A stretch of DNA of 14,848 nucleotides from JBIIUJ01 sp044340025 (GTDB taxonomy: Bacteria; Pseudomonadota; Alphaproteobacteria; Caulobacterales; Aquidulcibacteraceae): contig JBIIUJ010000060.1 of NCBI GenBank assembly GCA_044340025.1, forward strand, positions 1 to 14,848, given 5' to 3'. The translations under genes and the position numbers were made by a program. The notes beneath the pieces are model-generated. The model had not been told where the DNA came from and did no database searches. It was given only the letters and a program-made list of their open reading frames with translations. Positions within the stretch are counted from its first letter, which is position 1. Each line of letters begins with the position of its first letter. Of the stretch, positions 1-6,356 are shown in pieces.

Positions 1-371
1 CGCACGAGGCTGATGGAGAGCAGGCCATGCGCCAGCGTCGCGCCAGTGACGATCACATGGTCGGCGAGTTGGAAGCGCCGCTCGAAGCCGCGCTCGGCGA
101 TCCCACGGTGGATGAACTGGCGGCCGGCCTCGCTCGCTTCCTTCTTGCCGGAAACGGTGAGGGTGTTGTCCTTCAGTTCGATCGTGAGGTCGGCTTCGGC
201 AAATCCGGCGACCGCCAGTTCGATGCGATAGGCGTCCTCGCCCGTCACTTCGATGTTGTAGGGCGGATAACCGGGGGCGGCGTCGAGACGCTGGGCGGTC
301 TCAAGCAAGCTCGCCATCCGGTCGAAGCCCACGATGGTGCGGTAGAGGGGGGAGAGGTCGATGGTACGCAT
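1..371 (-). CDS. Small heat shock protein, Hsp20/IbpA type (C-terminus cut by window edge)
   Basis: This gene encodes an ATP-independent holdase chaperone of the alpha-crystallin/Hsp20 family, which binds unfolding proteins in the cytoplasm. The visible 123 codons begin MRTIDLSPLYRTIVGFDRM, the class A bacterial sHSP (IbpA/HspA) N-terminus. An alpha-crystallin domain follows from about residue 38, including YNIEVTGEDAYRIELAVAGF, ELKDNTLTVSG, and a stretch near residue 90 with FIHRGIAERGFERRFQLAD. The family is usually 140-160 residues, so about 20-40 C-terminal residues, including any I-x-I tail motif, lie outside the window. The ATG at 371 has an AAAGGA Shine-Dalgarno 7 nt upstream. The leader looks like a heat-shock promoter plus ROSE thermometer (separate entries). 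The gene is divergent from the methyltransferase at 597. I am sure of the family but not of which IbpA/Hsp20 paralogue this is. Confidence 0.93.
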   Translation of the reverse strand, partial: MRTIDLSPLYRTIVGFDRMASLLETAQRLDAAPGYPPYNIEVTGEDAYRIELAVAGFAEADLTIELKDNTLTVSGKKEASEAGRQFIHRGIAERGFERRFQLADHVIVTGATLAHGLLSISLV

Positions 372-502
372 GGATGTGTCCTTTCAAAGCGACATGTCCG
401 CGCCCCGGGCGATCCGGCCGGGGCTTCCGGTCCGGCGCTGTGGCGGTCCTGCTTCGAGGCCCCGCCGAATGCGCCGTCGCGGCCTGGGGATCCAGCGCCG
501 CG
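372..502 (-). promoter_or_regulatory. Candidate ROSE-type RNA thermometer in the sHSP leader
   Basis: Read on the minus strand, the leader folds by eye into four successive hairpins. Hairpin I is 502-478 (CGCGGC plus CTGG arms). Hairpin II is 466-442 (GGCGG arms, imperfect inner part). Hairpin III is 424-402 (7-bp GCCCCGG/CCGGGGC). The short hairpin IV is 392-379, where UCGCU faces the Shine-Dalgarno AAAGGA. ROSE elements repress sHSP genes in rhizobia and other proteobacteria. Their hallmark is a U-Y-G-C-U stretch masking the SD, with a G opposite a G, and that hallmark is present here in the right place. The pairing was drawn by hand and no folding energy was computed. The second position of the motif gives a C-A mismatch, which weakens the call. 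Confidence 0.5.
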
Positions 503-508
503 CCCCAG

Positions 509-537
509 AAGTGGGAAGGCCCCCGGCGCAGCGCAAG
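509..537 (-). promoter_or_regulatory. Candidate sigma32 (RpoH) promoter of the sHSP gene
   Basis: On the minus strand CTTG (537-534) is followed after 17 nt by TCCCACTT (516-509). This resembles the RpoH pattern CTTGAAA / CCCCATTT with allowed spacing. A start about 7 nt past the -10 would fall near 502, exactly where hairpin I of the candidate ROSE leader begins. That agreement is the best support. The -35 is poor beyond CTTG. Confidence 0.4.
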
Positions 538-596
538 AGGCATTGAGCCGAGGCCGGCCTGGCACTAGCGTCTGCCCATCTCAGCCGGCGAGCACG

Positions 597-1523
597 ATGA
601 AAAGCAGACGTTTTCTTCTTGGCGGCGGCCTTGCTAGCGCCTGCGCCGGCCCGCTTGGCGCCCAGACCCCGCCATCGACCGCCCCCGGCCCGCAGCGCAT
701 CCTGCCGCCCAACCGGCCGATCAGCCTTGAAGTCGCCGCCGCCGGCCCGTGGCGGGTGGACCCCCAGCGCGACCTGTGGCGCCGGCCGGTGCAGACGCTG
801 CGGTTCTTCGGCCTGCGCCCGACAGACTCCGTGATCGAGATCTGGCCCGGCGGCGGCTGGTATAGCGCCATCCTCGGCCCGTTCCTGAAATCGGGCGGCG
901 GGAGGCTGACTGCCGCGCTCCTCGATCCGCCGCCGGGCGACAGCTATGCGGGCAGCATCAACGAGGCCTATCGCAATCGCTTCGTGGCGCAGCCGGACCT
1001 TTATGGGGCGATCAGCACTGTCTTGTTCGGCCCCCTCACAGGCCCGCTGGCCCCGGCCGAGACCGTCGATGCGATCTACACCTTCCGCAACGTCCACAAC
1101 TGGATGGCGGAAGAATGGGTGGAAAAGGCGTTTGCGGACTTCTTCCAGGCGCTGAAGCCGGGCGGCGTGCTCGGCGTGGAGGAGCATCGCGCCGCCCCCG
1201 GCGGGGAGCAGGACCCCCTCGCACGCACCGGCTATGTGCAGGAACAATATGTGATCCGGCTGGCGCTGGAGGCCGGATTCGAGCTCCTCGACACCGCCGA
1301 GATCAACGCCAATCCGCGCGACACCAAAGATCATCCCTTCGGGGTCTGGACGTTGCCGCCGGTCCGGCTTACCGCGCCTATGGGGCGGCCTGCCAACCCG
1401 GCCTTTGATCGGCGCCGGTTCGACGCGATCGGGGAAAGCGACCGGATGACGTTGCGGTTCCGAAAGCCGCCGCCAGTATCCGGTCTCGCGGGAGCGGCGC
1501 CCGCCCTGCGCACAAGCCCGTGA
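597..1523 (+). CDS. Exported class I SAM-methyltransferase-fold protein (COG4798-like), Tat-type signal
   Basis: The 308-residue product has a Rossmann-like methyltransferase domain. Motif I is VIEIWPGGGW (about residues 79-88), an acidic turn lies at VDAIYTFRNVHNWM, and LKPGGVLGVEEHRA follows. The family-specific tail contains DTKDHPFGVWTLPP and FDAIGESDRMTLRFRKP. The N-terminus MKSRRFLLGGGLASACAGPLGAQ has a twin-arginine, a hydrophobic stretch and a possible cleavage before QTPP. This suggests export by Tat; the Cys at 16 is a poor lipobox. The start at 597 is chosen because the signal peptide begins there, although the frame is open to 27. The SD is weak. It is paralogous to, and 71 bp upstream of, the gene at 1595. 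The family resembles uncharacterised 'predicted methyltransferases', and the substrate cannot be told. The fold is certain, the activity and substrate unknown. Confidence 0.85.
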   Translation: MKSRRFLLGGGLASACAGPLGAQTPPSTAPGPQRILPPNRPISLEVAAAGPWRVDPQRDLWRRPVQTLRFFGLRPTDSVIEIWPGGGWYSAILGPFLKSGGGRLTAALLDPPPGDSYAGSINEAYRNRFVAQPDLYGAISTVLFGPLTGPLAPAETVDAIYTFRNVHNWMAEEWVEKAFADFFQALKPGGVLGVEEHRAAPGGEQDPLARTGYVQEQYVIRLALEAGFELLDTAEINANPRDTKDHPFGVWTLPPVRLTAPMGRPANPAFDRRRFDAIGESDRMTLRFRKPPPVSGLAGAAPALRTSP

Positions 1524-1594
1524 GCGCCGTTTCGGCTTTTCGTGCGTTACGCCAAACCAGACCGCCGAGCTTTCGGCACAGGGAGATATCCGCC

Positions 1595-2461
1595 ATGCGT
1601 CGCATCCTCGCCGCCCTTCTCGCTGGGGCCGCCCTCGCCGCCCCGATCGCGGCAGCCGCCCACGACCACAGCCCCCGTGCGCGCGCAGCCACGGCCAGCG
1701 CCCTCGCCACAGCCATCGCCCCCGCCAATCGCGACCCCGAAGACGTGGCCCGCGACGGCGCCCGCCGCCCGGCCGAAGCCATCGCGTTCTGGGGCGTCAA
1801 GCCGGGCATGACGGTGGTGGAGATCGGCGCCGGCGGCGGCTACTGGACCGATATTCTCGCCCAGTATCTGCGCACTGGCGGCGGCACGCTGATCGCCACG
1901 TTCAACGATCCCGAGCTGATGAACGATCAGCAGCGCGCCAATATGGCCAATTTCCTGAAGAAGTATCAGGACCGGTCGGAGGTCTATGGCCGCGTCGTGC
2001 CCGGCATCTTCGGCCAGCGCACCACCAAGCCGATCGCCGAACCCGCCAGCGCGGACCTCGTGCTGACCTCGCGCAACTTCCATGGCTGGATGCGCTTCGG
2101 CATGATGGACAAGGCGATCGCCGACATCAGCACGGTGCTGAAGCCCGGCGGTCTGGTGGCCGTGGAACAGCACCGCGGCGACCCGCGCAAGCCCCAGGAT
2201 CCCACAGCGGCGTCCGGTTACGTGCGGCAGGACTACGTGATCGCCCAGTTCCTGAAGGCTGGTTTCCAGTTCGTGGGCTCTTCGGAAATCGCCGCCAACC
2301 CGAAGGACACGAAGGATCATCCCTTCGGCGTCTGGACGCTGCCGCCCACCCGGCGCACCTCGCCCCTGGGCCAGCCCGACAATCCGGCCTTCGACCGCAC
2401 CGCGTTTGACGCCATCGGCGAGAGCGACCGCATGACGCTTCTGTTCCGCAAGCCGGCCTGA
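1595..2461 (+). CDS. Exported class I SAM-methyltransferase-fold protein (COG4798-like), Sec-type signal
   Basis: The 288-residue product is a paralogue of the preceding gene. MRRILAALLAGAALAAPIAA is a Sec-type signal with likely cleavage before HDHSP; it lacks the S/T-R-R-x-F-L-K Tat pattern. Motif I is VVEIGAGGGYW (75-85), closer to the canonical E-x-G-x-G-x-G than the upstream copy. It also has SADLVLTSRNFHGWM, LKPGGLVAVEQHRG, and the shared tail DTKDHPFGVWTLPP and FDAIGESDRMTLLFRKP. The ATG at 1595 has AGGGAGA 9 nt upstream (1579-1585). A GTG at 1520 would overlap the previous gene but would bury the signal peptide, so it is rejected. The gene is followed by a strong terminator, so the pair probably forms one transcription unit. 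An exported SAM-fold enzyme is puzzling because SAM is not known to be supplied to the periplasm. Substrate unknown. Confidence 0.87.
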   Translation: MRRILAALLAGAALAAPIAAAAHDHSPRARAATASALATAIAPANRDPEDVARDGARRPAEAIAFWGVKPGMTVVEIGAGGGYWTDILAQYLRTGGGTLIATFNDPELMNDQQRANMANFLKKYQDRSEVYGRVVPGIFGQRTTKPIAEPASADLVLTSRNFHGWMRFGMMDKAIADISTVLKPGGLVAVEQHRGDPRKPQDPTAASGYVRQDYVIAQFLKAGFQFVGSSEIAANPKDTKDHPFGVWTLPPTRRTSPLGQPDNPAFDRTAFDAIGESDRMTLLFRKPA

Positions 2462-2485
2462 TCGCCGGCGCGCGCCGCGCGCCCA

Positions 2486-2526
2486 AGAGCCTCCTTGCCC
2501 GGCAACGGGCGGGGAGGCTTTCTTGT
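2486..2526 (+). terminator. Rho-independent terminator after the methyltransferase pair
   Basis: AGCCTCC (2488-2494) pairs with GGAGGCT (2513-2519), extended inward by TTGCCCG/CGGGCGG, around a GCAA loop at about 2502-2505. TTTCTTGT follows. It sits 25 bp after the stop at 2461. Confidence 0.8.
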
Positions 2527-2574
2527 GTCCGGATGCGGGGGCTGTGGGATGGCGCAGGCGAGCCCCTGAAACGC

Positions 2575-2605
2575 AAAACGGGCGCGCTGTTTGCCAGCGC
2601 GCCCG
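2575..2605 (-). terminator. Strong rho-independent terminator reading leftward
   Basis: A perfect 10-bp stem joins CGGGCGCGCT (2579-2588) and AGCGCGCCCG (2596-2605) with a 7-nt loop. On the minus strand it is followed by TTTTGCG. It lies about 245 nt past the hisG stop, so it either ends a long his 3' UTR or ends a separate small transcript from the 2606-2850 spacer. Confidence 0.72.
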
Positions 2606-2850
2606 CCCCGTTTCTCTCGAGAGAGATATGACGGCGTCTCCTCCCCGAAACGCCTGCGACCGAACGTCGCCTCGTCCAGTCACGCCGCAGTGTTCGCTCT
2701 GTGGCGTTTGCAAGTCAAGCAGCGAATAGGGGCTAGTGACGCAGTTTTGTTGGGTTCTTGGCAGCCGATATTGCTTATGTCCGGACATTTACAGCTTTGC
2801 GGCGTTGCTGCACTGCAATAAACACGCGCGGCACGGGCGCCAGCATCGGG
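2606..2850. other. Gene-free convergent spacer with palindromes, lower GC
   Basis: No convincing gene is visible. Short frames here lack SD support and family resemblance. A 12-bp palindrome TCTCTCGAGAGA lies at 2613-2624, and a second 12-bp palindrome ATGTCCGGACAT at 2777-2788. An imperfect one, TTGCTGCACTGCAA, lies at 2805-2818 and recalls the TGC-type operators of PHA regulators, but no PHA gene is near. From about 2700 to 2825 the GC is clearly lower than in flanking genes. Together with the terminator at 2575-2605 this could hold a small RNA gene on the minus strand, but I cannot identify a promoter with confidence. Confidence 0.4.
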
Positions 2851-3591
2851 CTAGCTCTTCAGCGTGCGCAGGATGGCGTCGGCGTCGCCCGCTCGGTCGG
2901 CGGCCACTGCGGCAAGCAGCGGCTTGGCCGCGTCCAGAGCGGCGCTGTCCCAGCGGGCGTTGCGGCTGGCGGCGAGCTGGGCCTGGCTTTTCAGGATCAG
3001 GCCGTCGGCCAGGATTTTCAGCCCGTTGGCGGCCAGCGTCGCGCCGGTGGTGGTGATGTCGACGATCACTTCAGCGACGCCCGCGGCGGGCGCGCCCTCG
3101 GTGGCGCCAAGGCTTTCCACCACGCGATGGTCGGCGACGCCATGGGCGGCAAAGAAGCGGGCGGCCGAGCGGACATATTTCGTGGCCACCCGCAGGCGCC
3201 GGCCCTGACGAGCCCGGTATTCGGCCGCCACCTCGGCCAGATCGGCCATGGTGGTCACGTCGGCCCAGCGCGCCGGCGCCGCCACGACGAGGTCGGCCCG
3301 CCCGAAGCCCAAAGGCGCGACGAGCCGGACCTGGGCGTCGAAGTCACGCGCGTTTTCGCGCAGCACATCTTCGCCCGTCACGCCCAGATGCACCTCGCCG
3401 GCCAAGAGCGCCGCCGTGATGTCGGAGACAGACGCCAATCGCACCGCGATCCCGGGATGCCCTTCAAGGCTGGCGCTATAGCCACGCTCCCCGCCATGCG
3501 CTTCCAGCGCCAGACCGCAGCCGCGCAGCCATGCCTCGGTCTGCTCCTTCAGGCGGCCCTTCGAGGGAATGGCGAGCGTGAGCGCGCTCAT
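2851..3591 (-). CDS. hisG: ATP phosphoribosyltransferase catalytic subunit, short form HisG(S)
   Basis: This is the first step of histidine biosynthesis: ATP + PRPP to phosphoribosyl-ATP. The protein has 246 residues, the short form that lacks the C-terminal histidine-binding ACT-like domain, so it needs HisZ for activity and feedback control. Visible family marks are LAIPSKGRL (6-14), GVTGEDVL (70-77), RVATKYVR (134-141) and the PRPP-binding segment VIVDITTTGATL (175-186). The start ATG at 3591 overlaps the hisZ stop by 4 bp (ATGA), implying translational coupling and a fixed ratio of the two subunits. The stop lies in a CTAG at 2851-2854. It is the last gene of hisS-hisZ-hisG. Confidence 0.96.
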   Translation of the reverse strand: MSALTLAIPSKGRLKEQTEAWLRGCGLALEAHGGERGYSASLEGHPGIAVRLASVSDITAALLAGEVHLGVTGEDVLRENARDFDAQVRLVAPLGFGRADLVVAAPARWADVTTMADLAEVAAEYRARQGRRLRVATKYVRSAARFFAAHGVADHRVVESLGATEGAPAAGVAEVIVDITTTGATLAANGLKILADGLILKSQAQLAASRNARWDSAALDAAKPLLAAVAADRAGDADAILRTLKS

Positions 3592-4700
3592 GCTTCGGCC
3601 TCCGCAGCGGCAAGCAGCGCATCGGGCAGCAGCGCCAGACCCACCGCCGGCGCATCCACCGCCCCGCCGCTGAGAAAGCTCACCAGCCCGTCATAGCGGC
3701 CCCCGCCTGCGACCACGCCGCCGCGGTCCACCCGCTTGGCGCGGATGGAGAACAGGAAGCCGTCGTAATACCAGAAGTTGCCCTGGAAGGCGGGATCGAC
3801 AAACAGCTCCACCTCCGGCCCGATGCGCTCCTGCATGGCGGCGAGGCGCGCGGCGCTGTGGGCAAAAAAGCCTTCGAGGTTGACGCCGGCGGCCTGCGCG
3901 GCCTCGCGCCGCTTCGCGAGCACCCGGGTCGGCGAGCCCTTGGCCGCAAAGAACGCCAGCAGGCAGGCGAGAGCGGCTTCGGGCGGGCGCGGCGCCTCGG
4001 CGAAGGCAGCTTTAGCCACCAGCCGGCGGATGATGGCCGCACGGCCCCGGCCCGCGGCACTGCCCGGCAGATCCGAAACCAGCGCTGCGGCCGCCGCTTC
4101 CGCTTCGGCGGGCGCAAGGCCGAGGAGCGCGCGGGCGGGATCGTCGGGGTGCAGCGCCACGGGATCGACCAGCAGCGCCTTGAGCCGCGCTGGCCGGCGT
4201 GCGGCTGCGCGCAGGCGGCCGTTCCACGGCTCTGGCAGGGCCAGCGCGTCGAGCGCGGCGGTAAACACCGCCAGATCGTTCAGCTTCACCGTCACGTCAC
4301 GCACGCCCGCCGCCGCGCAGGCGGCAAGGGCTGCGGCCAGCACATCGGCGTCGGCTGCGGCGGGATCGGGGTCGCCGAAGCGCTCCAGACCCAGGCTCTC
4401 GCGCTCGGCGGTCTGCCACCCGTCGAGGCCCGGGGCGCGATAGATCCGGCCCGCGCAGAGATAGGCGCGCGGGGCCGGCGCCTGGGCCAGATAGGACTGC
4501 GCTGTGGGCAGGGTGAGGTCCGGGCGCAGGCAGAGCTCGCCCCCCGTGCTGCCGGAGACAAAGAGCAGGCGGGGGCGAATGTCCTCCCCGGCGAGTTCCA
4601 GCGCCTGGCCCGCGCTGACCAGCAGCGGCGGATCAAGCAGCGCTGCATCGGGCGCGCAGGCCGCCAGCGCGGCGCGCGCCGCCTCCAGCCGCGCGCTCAT
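3588..4700 (-). CDS. hisZ: ATP phosphoribosyltransferase regulatory subunit HisZ
   Basis: HisZ is a HisRS-like paralogue without aminoacylation activity. It assembles with short-form HisG into a hetero-octamer and carries the histidine feedback site. The 370-residue protein shows the class II synthetase core: LRPDLTLPTAQSYL near residue 58, the motif-2 like segment RAYLCAGRIYRAPG near residue 78, and a motif with VAGGGRYDGLVSFL around 330-343. It ends soon after, so the C-terminal anticodon-binding domain of true HisRS is absent. This shortness, together with hisG directly downstream, separates it from a second hisS. Its ATG at 4700 overlaps the hisS stop in an ATGA, and its own stop overlaps hisG the same way. 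Confidence 0.95.
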   Translation of the reverse strand: MSARLEAARAALAACAPDAALLDPPLLVSAGQALELAGEDIRPRLLFVSGSTGGELCLRPDLTLPTAQSYLAQAPAPRAYLCAGRIYRAPGLDGWQTAERESLGLERFGDPDPAAADADVLAAALAACAAAGVRDVTVKLNDLAVFTAALDALALPEPWNGRLRAAARRPARLKALLVDPVALHPDDPARALLGLAPAEAEAAAAALVSDLPGSAAGRGRAAIIRRLVAKAAFAEAPRPPEAALACLLAFFAAKGSPTRVLAKRREAAQAAGVNLEGFFAHSAARLAAMQERIGPEVELFVDPAFQGNFWYYDGFLFSIRAKRVDRGGVVAGGGRYDGLVSFLSGGAVDAPAVGLALLPDALLAAAEAEA

Positions 4701-6178
4701 GCCCGCGCGAGCATGGCTTTGACCGTGGCGACAAGCGCGGCCTGCGGCACGGTCTTTTGCACCTGATCGCGCAAAGCGGCGTATTTCTCGCGATCCTCGC
4801 CGGCGGTGGCCGCGAGTTCAGCGCCGAGGCGCAGATCCTTCACCGTCACGGTTCCTGCCGCGCGCTCGTCTCCGCCGAGAATGACTGCAACCGGGCTTGC
4901 CCGGCGGTCGGCGTATTTCAGCTGCGCCTTCATGCCGGACGCGCCGAGATAGACCTCTGCCGCCACCCCTGCGGCCCGCAGGGCGCTGGCGAAGGCGAGG
5001 TTCTGGGCCATGGCGTCGGCGTCCAGCGCCAGCACCACCACCGGGCCATCCAGCGGCGCCGCCTCAAGGCCGGCGGCCGCCAACGCCGCCGCCAGCCGGG
5101 AGACGCCGACCGAAAAGCCGGTGGCGGGCACAGCCTCGCCCCGGAAGCGGGAGACCAGATCGTCATAGCGCCCGCCGCCGCCAACAGAACCGAACCGCAC
5201 CAGCCGTCCCTGCTCGTCTGTCGTCTCGGCCAGCAGCTCGGCTTCGAAAACGGCGCCGGTATAGTATTCAAGGCCGCGCACGACGGAGGGATCAAAGCGG
5301 GCCTGATCCTCGCTGACGCCCAGCGCGGTCAGGGCCTCATCCATCGCGGCCAGCTCTGCGAGACCCGCAGCGCCTTCCGCTGTCTGGCCCAGCACCGGAC
5401 CAAGCGCGGCGAGCACCCCTGCCCGGCCGTTCGCCACCGCACCCACATAGGCGAGCACACGCTCGATGCCGTCGGGCGCGAGGCCGGCGCCCTTGGTGAA
5501 GTCCCCGCTCTCGTCCATCCGCCCCTCACCCAAGAGGGCGCGCACGCCATCGGTTCCCAGCCGGTCGAGCTTGTCGATCGCGCGCAGCACCGCAAGGCGC
5601 TGGCCGGTCGCCTCGGCCGGCACGCCCACCCCGGAAAGCAGCCCGTTCAGCAGCTTGCGCGAAGAAACCTTCAGCAGGAACCGGCCCCGCGGCACGCCGG
5701 CGGCTTCCAGCGCTTCGCACGCCATGGCGATCATTTCCGCATCTGCAGCGGGGCTGGCGGCGCCCACCGTATCGGCGTCACACTGCCAGAATTCGCGGCC
5801 CCGGCCGGGCCCGGGCTTCTCGTTGCGCCAGACGGGGCCGGCGGCACAGCGCCGGAACGGCTTGGGCAGACCATCCCAGTGCTCGGCGGCGAAGCGCGCC
5901 AGCGGCGCGGTCAGGTCGTAGCGCAGCGCCATCCACTGCTCGTCATCGTCCTGGAGGGCGAAGACGCCCTCGTTGGGGCGGTCGGCGTCGGGCAGGAACT
6001 TGCCCAGCGCGTCTGCATACTCGAAGGCGCTCGTCTCCAGCCGTTCAAAGCCCCAGCGCTCATAGACGCCCAGCACCGCTTCCACGATTGCGCGCTCGCG
6101 CCGGATCTGGGCGGCGCGTTTATCGTCGAAGCCGCGCGGGCGGCGGGCCTTGGGGCGGAAGGCTGGCTGGTCGGTCAT
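4697..6178 (-). CDS. hisS: Histidyl-tRNA synthetase, divergent alphaproteobacterial type
   Basis: This enzyme charges tRNA-His in the cytoplasm. The 493-residue protein has class II motif 2 with VWRNEKPGPGRGREFWQCDADTVG at about 116-139, histidine signature RGLEYYTG (301-308), GGGRYDDLVSRF (334-345), motif 3 GFSVGVSRL (354-362), and a C-terminal anticodon-binding domain from about 380. Motif 2 reads EFWQCDADTVG. This resembles the atypical alphaproteobacterial HisRS group, known to act on tRNA-His lacking G-1. The ATG at 6178 has no clear SD. A possible -10 (TAGAAG, minus strand 6193-6188) lies only 9 nt upstream, so the message may be leaderless or nearly so. First gene of hisS-hisZ-hisG, with a 4-bp overlap into hisZ. 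Confidence 0.96.
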   Translation of the reverse strand: MTDQPAFRPKARRPRGFDDKRAAQIRRERAIVEAVLGVYERWGFERLETSAFEYADALGKFLPDADRPNEGVFALQDDDEQWMALRYDLTAPLARFAAEHWDGLPKPFRRCAAGPVWRNEKPGPGRGREFWQCDADTVGAASPAADAEMIAMACEALEAAGVPRGRFLLKVSSRKLLNGLLSGVGVPAEATGQRLAVLRAIDKLDRLGTDGVRALLGEGRMDESGDFTKGAGLAPDGIERVLAYVGAVANGRAGVLAALGPVLGQTAEGAAGLAELAAMDEALTALGVSEDQARFDPSVVRGLEYYTGAVFEAELLAETTDEQGRLVRFGSVGGGGRYDDLVSRFRGEAVPATGFSVGVSRLAAALAAAGLEAAPLDGPVVVLALDADAMAQNLAFASALRAAGVAAEVYLGASGMKAQLKYADRRASPVAVILGGDERAAGTVTVKDLRLGAELAATAGEDREKYAALRDQVQKTVPQAALVATVKAMLARA

Positions 6179-6187
6179 GGCCGGGCG

Positions 6188-6276
6188 CTTCTAGGCAAAC
6201 CCGCCGGCAAAGGGAATTGCCTGCGTGCGGACGGGGATTGCAGGGACCCCGCGCCCTGAGGCGTCAGCACGCTGAC
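6188..6276. promoter_or_regulatory. Divergent promoter region with a perfect inverted repeat
   Basis: The 178-bp gap between hisS and the lyase-family gene must hold both promoters. The minus strand carries CCTAGAAG at about 6195-6188, which fits the Caulobacter-type -10 (GCTANAWC) at 6 of 8 positions. At 6263-6276 lies a perfect inverted repeat GTCAGC-AC-GCTGAC, a possible regulator site. No regulator gene is adjacent. The -35 elements are not evident. Confidence 0.35.
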
Positions 6277-6356
6277 CGGCCTGCGGCCTTGGCGGGCCCC
6301 GCATCTGCACAAAGCCGCGCAGATCGCTACGCCGTGACCGCTCAAGGAGCGAACCC

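Noticed and set aside
27..596. 5' extension of the first methyltransferase frame to 27
   Set aside because: It lies opposite the sHSP gene and its leader, reads as low-complexity Arg/Ala/Gly, and the signal peptide starts at 597.
384..2788. Long minus-strand frames opposite both methyltransferase genes
   Set aside because: They are antisense shadows common in GC-rich DNA, with no family motifs.
2523..2821. Short plus-strand frames in the convergent spacer
   Set aside because: Start sites lack an SD, the composition is unremarkable, and they cross terminators and palindromes.
4757..6259. 500-codon plus-strand frame opposite hisS
   Set aside because: Antisense to a clear hisS, with no recognisable domain and a His/Gln/Arg-rich composition typical of shadow frames.
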